Assembly (NCBI GenBank): GCA_965224325.1
Contig: CBDCYT010000016.1
Coordinates: forward strand, 1-64,000
Length of the DNA: 64,000 nt
Reading direction: 5' to 3'
Source: CBDCMJ01 sp965224325
GTDB taxonomy: Bacteria; Chloroflexota; Dehalococcoidia; Lucifugimonadales; UBA3495
The notes beneath the pieces were generated by a model. The model did no database searches. It saw nothing but the letters and a program-made list of their open reading frames with translations, and had not been told where the DNA came from. Made by a program: the position numbers and the translations under genes. This document shows positions 54,538 through 62,656 of this stretch, piece after piece (the stretch's first letter is position 1; every line of letters starts with the position of its first letter).

Positions 54538-55638
54538 ATGATTCCTCCGCTACTGGTAAATATCGCGGGGGAATGGGAAATATCAGTGGCGATTGCGGGC
54601 CAACTCGCCACGGTGACTTTCGCGGCTTGGGCAGTTTCTGTCGTCCTGTCCGGACCGCTGTCCGATTCCATAGGCCGGCGGCCGGTGGCCCTTATCGGGC
54701 TATCCCTGTTGACTGGCGCGACTATGGCTTCCGCTTTCGCGCCGAATCTCAAGGCCCTCTTGGCGCTCAGGATAATTACCGGCCTCGCAGGGGGGATGAT
54801 CCCGGCCAACACCATGGCGGCAGTGGTGGATGTCCTCTCGCCGGCCAGACGAGCTCAAGCTGTTAGTGGTTTGTTTGCTTTGAACATCCTGGCGGCAGCA
54901 ATAGTCTTGCCAGCGCTCGCGCTGTTGGCGGAATGGGTTGGATGGCGCTTCACGTTCATAGCATCAGGCCTCCTGCTGGCGGCAGCGGTCATCCTCAATT
55001 GGTTCTGGTTCCCGGCGGACAGCAGGGAGCGAATACGCGACTTCTCCTTCCTGTCCAGGTATCGCTCGTTGCTGTCCTTGGGTTTCTTCAGGGCAGCCAT
55101 TGTGATGATGGTGAGCCACCGCATGGCCTATTGGGGAATGGTCGGCTATTTCGCTGCATATTTGATCCATGCTTATGGCCTGAGTATCGGCTCAGTTGCG
55201 TTGCCGCTGGCTATTGCGGCTGGAGGACAAGTCGTCGGGAGCTATTCTGCGGGGTTCATTGCGAAAAGAGGAGACCGCGCGGCCCTGGTGGCTGCCGCTG
55301 CGGTAGTCGGCGGGGTTTGTGGATTAGTGTTTTTCTCTATTCAGACCGAACTCTGGGTAGCGGTAGCGGTGGCATCGGTTGGCATGGGGTTACTGAGCGT
55401 GGGGTCCCCGACACTGATCGCCGCTAGCACCGAGATTTCGGGACGGTCCAGGGCCACCGGAGTCGGACTTATGGGGCTTGGGAATCAGTTGGGAGGTGTG
55501 GGCGGAGCGGCCTTCGCCGGGCTGCTATTGGCCAACACGGGATATGAGGGCGTCGGTTATTTGTGCCTGGGGGTAACAATCATAAGCGCGTTGGCGGCAG
55601 GTTTCTTAATGAGGCAGCCGCCGGATAATAACAGCTAA
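54538..55638 (+). CDS. MFS transporter, start unclear
   Basis: 366 residues from the first ATG, with about 11 hydrophobic helices. The MFS loop 2-3 motif GPLSDSIGRRPVALIG is clear. In-frame codons upstream of the ATG encode a hydrophobic stretch (NKALFLIAASFAFC) that would complete helix 1, and the frame is open back to 54397. It contains no ATG, GTG or TTG. Either a rare start codon is used, or a mutation has removed the true start, or the first helix is lost. Substrate unknown. Confidence 0.8.
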   Translation: MIPPLLVNIAGEWEISVAIAGQLATVTFAAWAVSVVLSGPLSDSIGRRPVALIGLSLLTGATMASAFAPNLKALLALRIITGLAGGMIPANTMAAVVDVLSPARRAQAVSGLFALNILAAAIVLPALALLAEWVGWRFTFIASGLLLAAAVILNWFWFPADSRERIRDFSFLSRYRSLLSLGFFRAAIVMMVSHRMAYWGMVGYFAAYLIHAYGLSIGSVALPLAIAAGGQVVGSYSAGFIAKRGDRAALVAAAAVVGGVCGLVFFSIQTELWVAVAVASVGMGLLSVGSPTLIAASTEISGRSRATGVGLMGLGNQLGGVGGAAFAGLLLANTGYEGVGYLCLGVTIISALAAGFLMRQPPDNNS

Positions 55639-55713
55639 CCCGGAGGTTTTGGCGGGATGCGAGTCCTTATCGCAAGTGGTAATTTTATATTTGCAAGATT
55701 CTTCAGAACGCCC

Positions 55714-55846
55714 AGGGCAATCGCATCTTAATTGGCCTCAGCTTTAGCTCAGTTCGCGGTGCTGGTGTTCTGGTCTTCGTCAACTCCGGATGCTGGGTGG
55801 AGCTACGGCTGAAGGACCCGCTCAAAAATTAAGATGCCATCGCCCT
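55714..55846. mobile_element. MITE-like element, 133 bp
   Basis: Terminal inverted repeats AGGGCAATCGCATCTTAATT (left) and AGGGCGATGGCATCTTAATT (right, read inward), 18 of 20 matching. There is no coding capacity. The ends recall IS4-type elements. No clear target duplication. Confidence 0.7.
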
Positions 55847-55947
55847 ACCCATGCATTCCGTTGACCAACGCGCAGGCGCATAGTTATATTAGGCTGCATC
55901 CAGCGTAGCTGGAGAACACGGCCAATTTCCACGGGAGGCAGTCCCGA

Positions 55948-56652
55948 ATGTACGCATTGATTCTAGCTGGCGGCAAAGGGGAAAGGCTCCGGCCTCTAAC
56001 CGATACTATTCCCAAGCCCATGGTGCCGGTGGGCGGCAAACCCATACTTGCTCACCAGGTGGAGTGGCTCAGGGCCATAGGGGTGCAGGATGTCATCTTC
56101 CTGGCAGGCTACAGGTGGGAAGCAATCCAGGACTACTTTGGGGATGGGAGCAGCCTGGGCGTCCGCACCCATTACAGCGTGGAAGATACTCCCCTGGGCC
56201 GGGGAGGCGCTCTGCGCAAGGGGCTTCCGTTGGCGGCTCAGACGGACCAGGCGGTGGTGGTGCTCAACGGCGACGTGATTACTTTTGAGGACCCCTGCGC
56301 CATCCTTAGCCTGCACCAACAAAAAAAGGCCGCCAACCCTGCTCATCTGGCCACCATCATGGTGGCGCCCATGGTCAGCCCCTACGGATTGGTCGACATT
56401 GACGATGCTGGCGACGTGACGGGCTTCCGGGAAAAAGTCGAAATGTCCCAATGGATTAATGCCGGGGTGTATGTGCTGGAGAGGGATATTCTTGAGGAAC
56501 TACCCTCTCTGGGTGATCACGAAACCACCACGTTTCCCAAGTTGGCCGTAGAGGGCAGAATATCAGCTTACCAGTCCAGGGCTTTCTGGCGAAGCGTGGA
56601 CTCCTTTAAGGACCTTCGGGAAGCCGAAGAGGCCTTGGCCTCAAGGGGATGA
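55948..56652 (+). CDS. Sugar-phosphate nucleotidyltransferase
   Basis: 234 residues. The N-terminal motif LILAGGKGERLRPLTDTIPK with PMVPVGGKPI is the nucleotide-binding signature; VVLNGDVITF holds the metal-binding Asp. It would join a sugar-1-phosphate to an NTP (as in GDP-mannose or dTDP-glucose synthesis). Nearby inositol-lipid and glycosyltransferase genes make a role in cell-envelope glycans plausible. Specificity is not visible. Confidence 0.88.
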   Translation: MYALILAGGKGERLRPLTDTIPKPMVPVGGKPILAHQVEWLRAIGVQDVIFLAGYRWEAIQDYFGDGSSLGVRTHYSVEDTPLGRGGALRKGLPLAAQTDQAVVVLNGDVITFEDPCAILSLHQQKKAANPAHLATIMVAPMVSPYGLVDIDDAGDVTGFREKVEMSQWINAGVYVLERDILEELPSLGDHETTTFPKLAVEGRISAYQSRAFWRSVDSFKDLREAEEALASRG

Positions 56653-56676
56653 CGTGACGCCAACCGAAGCTTACGG

Positions 56677-57579
56677 CTACCGGAAGTGAGGGATTACCTC
56701 TTTGGCTATCCTTTCCATCAACCGGGTGATAGCCGGAATATCTCCCGAATTTAGCGCCAACACCGGATGTTCCACCCCCGCGGTCCGGTAGGCCTCGAGA
56801 GCCGCGCCGACTTCTTCCAAGTCGTCCCCGGGGAGCCGGGTCCGTCCTGCCGCCCGGGCGCTGGAAGGCCCACCGTGGACCTCAACCTCGACGCGCAGCG
56901 ACATAGCTATCGACTCAGGGTCCCGGTTAGCTTCGGTCGCCAGCTGGCCAATTTCTTGGCGTCCCAGGCTAAATTCTTCCGGGGAAAGCCCCGTAGGGTG
57001 CCACCCGTCCCCCATGGTGGCGGCCCGGCGAATAGCTGCGGGGCTGGCTCCCCCGATCCATAGGGGGATGTAGGGTTTCTGAAGGGGCTTGGGGGAGAAC
57101 CGTACATCGGAAAAATTCCATCGGCGGCTCTGATAGCTCGGATGAGCACTGGTCCAAAGCTCCTTCATGACGGCGATGTTTTCGTCGGTCAGAGAGCCTC
57201 TTTGCCTCAACGGTATGCCCAAGGCCTGGAACTCCTCGGCCAAGGCCCCAACACCCACGCCCAAGACCACCCTGCCGCCGGAGACCTGGTCCAGGGTTGC
57301 GGCATACTTGGCCAACTCCACCGGGTTGTGATAGGGCAGCACCAGGACCGAAGTGCCTAGAAGCACACGGCTGGTGGTAGCGGCCATATAAGATAAAGTC
57401 GACAGGGGATGGTAATAGGGCCTGTTTTCCAGGCGTTCCCTGATGAAACCGGTGTTGAACAGGTGGTCCATGACCCACACGGAGTCGTAGCCCAACTCTT
57501 CAGCCAAGGGACCCAGAGCGAGCATTTGCCGGGGGTCTTCTACGCCCCAGTTGTTGGGTATGGTCACGCCGAATTTCAA
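56677..57579 (-). CDS. LLM-class F420-type oxidoreductase
   Basis: 300 residues, TTG start. Luciferase-like TIM-barrel: MKFGVTIPNNWG, AEELGYDSVWVMDHLF, TSVLVLPYHNPVELAK, ATLDQVSGGRVVLGVGVGA and a late LWIGGASPAAIRRAATMGDG. Most relatives use coenzyme F420 rather than FMN, and the family is expanded in several Chloroflexota. Substrate unknown. It follows ribH on the same strand, interesting since F420 has a deazaflavin core, but duplicated DNA separates them. Confidence 0.85.
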   Translation of the reverse strand: MKFGVTIPNNWGVEDPRQMLALGPLAEELGYDSVWVMDHLFNTGFIRERLENRPYYHPLSTLSYMAATTSRVLLGTSVLVLPYHNPVELAKYAATLDQVSGGRVVLGVGVGALAEEFQALGIPLRQRGSLTDENIAVMKELWTSAHPSYQSRRWNFSDVRFSPKPLQKPYIPLWIGGASPAAIRRAATMGDGWHPTGLSPEEFSLGRQEIGQLATEANRDPESIAMSLRVEVEVHGGPSSARAAGRTRLPGDDLEEVGAALEAYRTAGVEHPVLALNSGDIPAITRLMERIAKEVIPHFR

Positions 57580-57800
57580 GAGGGCCTCCGGCGCCGGGGG
57601 TCGGCCATCGGCCGCCGGGGCGAGCCCTGGCCGGCTGCTTTACCCGGCGTTGATGGTCTGGACAAGACGAGCGGTTTCTATTTCAAGAGGGGCTCCGGTT
57701 CAAGAGGGACTCCGGCGCCGGGAGTTAGCCATCGGCGGGGCGGGTCTTAGCCGGCTGTTTTACCCGGCGTTGATGGTCTGGACAAGACGAGCGGTCTCGA
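57573..57800. repeat. Tandem duplication of the ribH/oxidoreductase junction
   Basis: The 3' tail of ribH (TACCCGGCGTTGATGGTCTG onward, about 36 bases) occurs at 57641 and again at 57761, an offset of exactly 120. The preceding spacer and the first bases of the oxidoreductase gene (ATTTCAAGAGGG) are duplicated too, with some divergence. The inner copy of the ribH tail is non-functional. Confidence 0.88.
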
Positions 57801-58233
57801 TGGCGGCCGCCGCCGCGGTGCTGCCGGTGTTGCCAGACTTGCCCCCGGCGCGATTGATCGCCTGGTCCATGGTTTCGGTGGTCAGAACCCCGAAAATGAC
57901 GGGGATACCCGTTTCCAAGCTAACTGCGCCGGCGCCACCGGAAGCCTGACCCGCCACCATGTCGTAATGGGTGGTTTCGCCTCGTATGACTGCACCGAGA
58001 CAGATGATGGAGTCGTATCTGCCTGTCTTGGCGAGGGCCTTGGCCACTACCGGAAGCTCGAACGCCCCCGGCACCCAAGCCACGGTGACGTGGTCGTCCC
58101 GAACGCCGTGGCGGGTTAGGGTCTCCAAGGCGCCGCTAAGAAGCAGGCGAGTGATGACCTCGTTGAACCTGGACACCGCAACACCTACCCGAAGTTCTTG
58201 GCCGTTGAGGTCTCCTTTAAGCTCGTTGGGCAC
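57760..58233 (-). CDS. ribH: 6,7-dimethyl-8-ribityllumazine synthase
   Basis: 157 residues, the normal length. VGVAVSRFNEVITRLLLSGA, WVPGAFELPVVAKALAK and LGAVIRGETTHYDMVAG (with the conserved active-site His) are diagnostic, as is FGVLTTETMDQAINRAG. It joins a ribitylaminouracil to dihydroxybutanone phosphate, the penultimate step to riboflavin. Other rib genes are not adjacent. Confidence 0.96.
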   Translation of the reverse strand: MPNELKGDLNGQELRVGVAVSRFNEVITRLLLSGALETLTRHGVRDDHVTVAWVPGAFELPVVAKALAKTGRYDSIICLGAVIRGETTHYDMVAGQASGGAGAVSLETGIPVIFGVLTTETMDQAINRAGGKSGNTGSTAAAAAIETARLVQTINAG

Positions 58234-58270
58234 GTTTATTCTCCTGAGTCATAAGGCCCGCTAAGCTTCC

Positions 58271-58978
58271 TCACCGGTCGTCGCCTGCAGTGGCAGTGGT
58301 TGCCGCTCCCGTTTGAAGCACCATCAATAGCAAGTGGCGCTCGGACACGGGTCCCGCTTGGCGGGTGTAGTCGTTGACGATGGTTAAGGGCGTCGACCTT
58401 ACTCCGTAGGTCTGGGCCAGCGTGGGAAATTCATGGATGTCAATGACGTCGGCGCTGATGTAGGGGCAGTCCAAAGCGAAGGCGTGGGCCAAGCGGTCTT
58501 GGCCGGGATGAGGCGTGTATTCGGGAGTAACGAACACCTGAATATGCACCGGTTTTGTTATTTCTCTCAACTTCTTTCGGGTGTTCGTGCTGAGAGGACT
58601 AACCCCCCTGGATATGAGCTTGATATCCTCTACTAGAGTGGCGAGTTGGTAGCCTATTGGGATCCCGTAGAATTTCGTCCGCGAGGAGCCGCCTACGTCA
58701 AGTATGGTGGCGGGAATCCGCTCTACCCCCTGCTCCTGGGCCAACTCGCTCTGACGGTGAAAGTCGATGACCTCCAGTTGCAGCTTGGGCGACAGGCTGG
58801 ATAGTTCCTCCAAGAGCTGCTGTGTCTGTGCGCAGTACTTGCACTCCCTGCCAGGCACGATCACTGCGGACGGCGGCTGGGTGAACAACCGCAATTTCAC
58901 TTCGGCGCTCAGGTCTTTGCGGAAAGTGCGCTTTAGCTGGGTTTTGTCCCGGTCCAAGAGCAGCGACTTTTGAGTCAT
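58271..58978 (-). CDS. Two-domain thioredoxin-fold protein (PDO/glutaredoxin-like)
   Basis: 235 residues with two thioredoxin folds in tandem, like the protein disulfide oxidoreductases. The first has active-site ECKYCAQTQQLLEEL and cis-Pro ERIPATILDV. The second keeps RSTPLTIVND (cis-Pro) but its C-x-x-C position reads TPEYTPHPGQD, with both cysteines lost. One redox site is therefore likely functional. Located between ribH and the inositol-lipid operon. Confidence 0.78.
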   Translation of the reverse strand: MTQKSLLLDRDKTQLKRTFRKDLSAEVKLRLFTQPPSAVIVPGRECKYCAQTQQLLEELSSLSPKLQLEVIDFHRQSELAQEQGVERIPATILDVGGSSRTKFYGIPIGYQLATLVEDIKLISRGVSPLSTNTRKKLREITKPVHIQVFVTPEYTPHPGQDRLAHAFALDCPYISADVIDIHEFPTLAQTYGVRSTPLTIVNDYTRQAGPVSERHLLLMVLQTGAATTATAGDDR

Positions 58979-59006
58979 GACGCCAGTTTACACGGGAACC
59001 CCATGC

Positions 59007-59618
59007 TTATCCACCCTTGCTCAGCATGTTCCGAATGGTGAACATGCGCTGGAAGAGGGTGAAGAAAGACACCGCCGCCATGACCAGCAAGAACCATTGG
59101 ACCTGGCCGCTGAGCAGCCCAACCCCCAGAAGCACCACCCGTTCCGGCCGGGTCATCAACCCGGCTCGAGTAAACACTCCCAGTCCTTCACCTCGGGCCC
59201 TCAGATAGCTTACCCCTTGCGAGGATATTAAAGCCAGCAGTATTACGGTTATCAAAAACAGGCGGTGGTTGTCACTAAAGTCGCCATGCACGGCGTAGAC
59301 AGCCAACCCCAAGAACAGAGCAGCTTCACTCAGCCGGTCAAAAACCGAGTCCAGCAGCGCGCCGAAGGGGCTAGCGGTGCCGGTCAGCTTGGCCAATGCG
59401 CCGTCCATCAAATCCAGCGCGCTGCCTGCCAGAAACACGGCGCCTCCCGCCAGCAGCCATCCAAATCCTACAAGGCAGGCTGCCGCCACGGCGACTCCAA
59501 AACCAAGGAGGGTAACCGCGTTGGGCGTGAGCCTTAGAAAGCGGAGGAACCGTGCGCAGGGAAGTTCAACATGCCGGAGGACGACCGCTCTAAACTGCTC
59601 TCTGCTTGAGAAAGCCAT
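59007..59618 (-). CDS. CDP-alcohol phosphotransferase, likely phosphatidylinositol-phosphate synthase
   Basis: 203 residues, multi-pass membrane protein. The CDP-alcohol signature D-x2-D-G-x2-A-x9-G-x3-D-x3-D is in DLMDGALAKLTGTASPFGAL followed by LDSVFDRL; an Arg usual after the Ala is Lys. In the context of ino1 and a PimA-like glycosyltransferase the likely reaction is CDP-diacylglycerol plus inositol phosphate to phosphatidylinositol phosphate. Its start overlaps the glycosyltransferase end by 29 bases. Confidence 0.85.
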   Translation of the reverse strand: MAFSSREQFRAVVLRHVELPCARFLRFLRLTPNAVTLLGFGVAVAAACLVGFGWLLAGGAVFLAGSALDLMDGALAKLTGTASPFGALLDSVFDRLSEAALFLGLAVYAVHGDFSDNHRLFLITVILLALISSQGVSYLRARGEGLGVFTRAGLMTRPERVVLLGVGLLSGQVQWFLLVMAAVSFFTLFQRMFTIRNMLSKGG

Positions 59619-60732
59619 TAGCGCCTCGTAAACAGTCTTCGTAGTAGGCTTCCACCTGGGAGGCCACCACCTCCCAGCGGTACTGCTCCACAGTTCGGCG
59701 CCCGTTGGCGCCCAGCCGCTGCGCTAATTCGGGATTTTCTAGCAAGAGGGCCAGGCAATTGGTCAGCGCCTCCGCGTCTTTTCTGGGAAACAGTAATCCC
59801 TGGTTTCCGTGTTCCATTATGCCCCGGTAACCCTCTATGTCAGAGGCAACCACGGGCTTGCCCGCCGCCATTGCTTCCATCAACACGATGCCGAAGCTCT
59901 CGGAACCGGTGGCTGGGGAGCAAAACATGTCAGCGTTGGCGTAATAACGGGCCAGGTCGTCGTAGGAAACTTTGCCGGCGAAAACCACGTCCTGCAAACC
60001 GCAGGCGCCCATCAAGCGGATGGAGTCTCGGTCCGGTTGGCCTGGACCCACTACTATCAGCCGTATGTTTGGGTGGTCCCACTTCAATCGACCGTATGCT
60101 TCCAGTAAGTACTTCAATCCCTTGCGCTTCTCAAGGCGGCCCACGAACAGAATGTTGGTCTTGCCGTCCTGGTATTCAGGCCAAGGCTTGCTCTCGCCGG
60201 CAAAGTGGTCGACGTCGATGCCGTTGGGGATGATTTTGTAGTCGGCAGGGAAGGCGTTGTTCACGTACCGGTAGGCCGCGGGCGACACGGCGATTCCGCC
60301 GTGAAGCCGCCGGTGCCAGCGCTTGATGATGGGGTGAGTCAGATTGTACAGGTGCTGATGGCTATAGGAAGCGTGGAAGGTCCCTATGTTGACCGCGTTG
60401 GAGAACTCCAGCACGCACAGAGGCAGAATCGGAGCCATGGGCTCGTGGAGGTGGACAATGTCAAATTCCTCGCGCCGAAGCAGCTCCCGCACTTTGGGCA
60501 AAAGCCACCAGGACAAGCACACACGAGCGATGGAGCCGCCACTGGGCAGAGGCACCGACCTTCCCAGGTGGATGAAGTCGTTGCCGTCAAGGCCGTCCCG
60601 CGATGGGGAGTGGGGCGCCAGCACCTGGACCTGATGCCCCGACCTGTCCAGCTCGCGGGCCAACTGGGCTACGTGGGCGGTCACCCCACCGGGCCAGGTG
60701 AAATCGTATGGGGACACCATGGCGATTTTCAC
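59590..60732 (-). CDS. GT4 glycosyltransferase, PimA-like
   Basis: 380 residues. GT-B fold: SPYDFTWPGGVTAHVAQLAR at the start, FHASYSHQHLY, FVGRLEKRKGLKYLLEAYG, and the nucleotide-binding SPATGSESFGIVLMEAMAAG with its Glu. PimA adds mannose from GDP-mannose to phosphatidylinositol. The gene order with a phosphatidylinositol synthase and ino1 mirrors that logic. The sugar is not provable from sequence. Confidence 0.88.
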   Translation of the reverse strand: MKIAMVSPYDFTWPGGVTAHVAQLARELDRSGHQVQVLAPHSPSRDGLDGNDFIHLGRSVPLPSGGSIARVCLSWWLLPKVRELLRREEFDIVHLHEPMAPILPLCVLEFSNAVNIGTFHASYSHQHLYNLTHPIIKRWHRRLHGGIAVSPAAYRYVNNAFPADYKIIPNGIDVDHFAGESKPWPEYQDGKTNILFVGRLEKRKGLKYLLEAYGRLKWDHPNIRLIVVGPGQPDRDSIRLMGACGLQDVVFAGKVSYDDLARYYANADMFCSPATGSESFGIVLMEAMAAGKPVVASDIEGYRGIMEHGNQGLLFPRKDAEALTNCLALLLENPELAQRLGANGRRTVEQYRWEVVASQVEAYYEDCLRGANGFLKQRAV

Positions 60733-60841
60733 TTAGTTACTCCGGGGCCCGCTTTGAGTTTACTCTGGCGTCAGCGGTGCGAAAGCTAATCCGCAGTCCT
60801 TCCTGGGGTTTTTCTTGCCGGGGTTCTTCTTCTCGCGGTTC

Positions 60842-61924
60842 TTATTGAGAACCATCGGCGATGAACTCTTCCACCATGACTCTGGCCTGGTCGTCGGTAT
60901 ATTGCTGGGGAGGAGATTTCATGAAATAAGCGCTGGGGCCGTACACGGCGCCTCCTAGGCCTCGGTCCAAGGCCAGCTTGGCGCACCTGATGGCGTCCAC
61001 CACCACTCCGGCTGAGTTGGGGCTGTCCCACACCTCAAGCTTGGCCTCCAGGCTGATGGGCGCTCCCCCGAAAACCTTCCCCTCCAGCCGGACGTAGCAC
61101 CATTTCCGGTCCTGGAGCCAGGGCACGTGATCACTGGGGCCGACGTGGATGTTATCGGGATCGATACCGCCCTCCATTTGGGAGGTGACGGCCCCGGTCT
61201 TGGAGATCTTCTTTGACACCAGCCGCTCGCGCTCCAGCATGTTGAGGAAGTCGGTATTGCCTCCGAAGTTCAGTTGATAGGTGTTGTCAATCTCGGCGCC
61301 GCGGTCCTCGAACAGCCGGGTGAGTATCCGGTGCAAAATGGTGGCGCCAACCTGAGATTTGATGTCATCCCCGATGATGGGCAAACCCCTTTCTTCGAAG
61401 CGGCCCCGCCAATACTCTTCCCGCGCCAGGAACACCGGAATGCAATTCACCATGCCGCAGCCGGCGTTCAAGATCTGCTCCACGTACCACTTGGTGGCGT
61501 TCTCGCTGCCTACCGGCAGATAGTTGATCACCACGTCGACTTCCCGATCTTTGAGGATTTCGACCATGTTGGCTGTGGGGTGAGGAGACTTTTTTACTAC
61601 GTTTGCGACATATTTTCCGATGCTGTCATGGGTCATGCCCCGGTCCACCTGCACCCCCAGAGGAGGCACTTCGGCAAATTTTAAGGTGTTGTTGGGCTGA
61701 GTAAATATGGCCTCCGACAGGTCTTTGCCCACTTTGTTCTGGTCAATATCGAAGGCTGCCACCACCTCTATGTCTTCGATCCTATAGTCCCCGATCTTAG
61801 GGTGCATGATCCCGGGGATGTCTCCATCCTCCGGAAGCTCGACGTACTTGTGGAGCCCTTGAACTAGCGAGGAGGCGCAATTCCCCACGCCAATCAAGGC
61901 AACGTTTATTTTTCCCACTACCAC
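60842..61924 (-). CDS. ino1: Inositol-3-phosphate synthase
   Basis: 360 residues, prokaryotic/archaeal-type length. NAD site VALIGVGNCASSLVQGL, then VAAFDIDQNKVGKDL, NYLPVGSENATKWYVEQ and GDDIKSQVGATILHRIL with catalytic lysines, and NFGGNTDFLNM. It converts glucose-6-phosphate to inositol-1-phosphate (1L-numbering 3-phosphate), the substrate for phosphatidylinositol-phosphate synthase. GTG start, preceded by AAGGAG. First gene of a three-gene operon. Confidence 0.95.
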   Translation of the reverse strand: MVVGKINVALIGVGNCASSLVQGLHKYVELPEDGDIPGIMHPKIGDYRIEDIEVVAAFDIDQNKVGKDLSEAIFTQPNNTLKFAEVPPLGVQVDRGMTHDSIGKYVANVVKKSPHPTANMVEILKDREVDVVINYLPVGSENATKWYVEQILNAGCGMVNCIPVFLAREEYWRGRFEERGLPIIGDDIKSQVGATILHRILTRLFEDRGAEIDNTYQLNFGGNTDFLNMLERERLVSKKISKTGAVTSQMEGGIDPDNIHVGPSDHVPWLQDRKWCYVRLEGKVFGGAPISLEAKLEVWDSPNSAGVVVDAIRCAKLALDRGLGGAVYGPSAYFMKSPPQQYTDDQARVMVEEFIADGSQ

Positions 61925-62037
61925 TGCTCCTTTTTTAGCTTAACCTTCGTCATCGCGCTACGAAGGCTGAGCCGATGCATTGTAGCAATTTCCGAAATTT
62001 GTCACAAGGGGCGGTGAATCCAGTACAGGGCCTTGTC

Positions 62038-62470
62038 ATTCTTCCGTCATACCCCGCACCTGTCATCCCCCGCCTTCTGTCATCCCCGCCTTCTATCATT
62101 CATTCCAGCCTTCTGTCATTCCCGCCTTCCGTCATCCCCCGCCTTCTGTCATTCCCGCCTTCTGTCATTCCCGCCTTCCGTCATCCCCCGCCTTCCGGCA
62201 TTCCCGCCTTCCACCATTCCCGCGCCTCTGGCATACCCCGCCATCCGTCATTCCCGCCTTCTGTGATTCCCGCGTTCTGTCATTCCCGCGCTTCCGTCAT
62301 TCCTGCCTTCTGTCATCCCCCGCCTTCCGGCAATCCCGCCTTCCACCATTCCCGCGCCTCTGGCATACCCCGCCATCCGTCATTCCCGCCTTCCACCATT
62401 CCCGCGCCTCTGGCATACCCCGCCATCCGTCATTCCCGCCTTCTGTCATTCCCGCCTTCTGTCATTCCCG
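62038..62470 (+). repeat. Tandem array of 16-17 bp units derived from a REP half-site
   Basis: The unit is close to TCATTCCCGCCTTCTG or TCATCCCCCGCCTTCTG, repeated roughly 25 times with drift. A higher-order block containing CCACCATTCCCGCGCC and GGCATACCCCGCCATCC appears three times (about 62210, 62341, 62392). The unit matches the outer half of the REP-like hairpin that lies at its right end. Confidence 0.88.
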
Positions 62471-62529
62471 TGAAAACGGGAATCCACTACGCCTTGCCAT
62501 ATGACAAACTCCCGGCCGCAAGGCTGAAT

Positions 62530-62581
62530 GGATTCCCGCTCCCCGATCAGGGTCGGGGACAATCTTCGCCGGAATGACGGG
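62530..62581 (-). repeat. REP-like element, third copy
   Basis: Read on the minus strand it matches the copies at 53608-53713: GTCATTCC, a GAAG spacer, GTCCCCGACCC, GATCGGGGAGCGGGAATCC. Confidence 0.85.
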
Positions 62582-62656
62582 AACGATCCGACCCAACCCA
62601 GAAAATGAAAATGCCCCTCAATCCACTAGTACCGGAGTTAGCGGATGAGGTGCAGG

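Larger units (their letters stand above)
61925..62656. other. Intergenic occupied by REP-derived repeats
   Basis: 732 bp. About 430 bp is a tandem array described separately, followed by a complete hairpin (ATTCCCGTGAAAACGGGAAT at about 62464-62483) and a REP-like copy at 62530-62581. No gene: the open frame across the array is low-complexity Pro/Ser/Phe text. Confidence 0.75.

Noticed and set aside
62038..62470. Possible CRISPR array
   Set aside because: Units are 16-17 bp, contiguous and drifting, with no unique spacers and no cas genes nearby.
61975..62577. Proline/serine-rich open frame
   Set aside because: It is simply the tandem DNA array read in frame; the repeat unit relates to REP hairpins, not to a protein.
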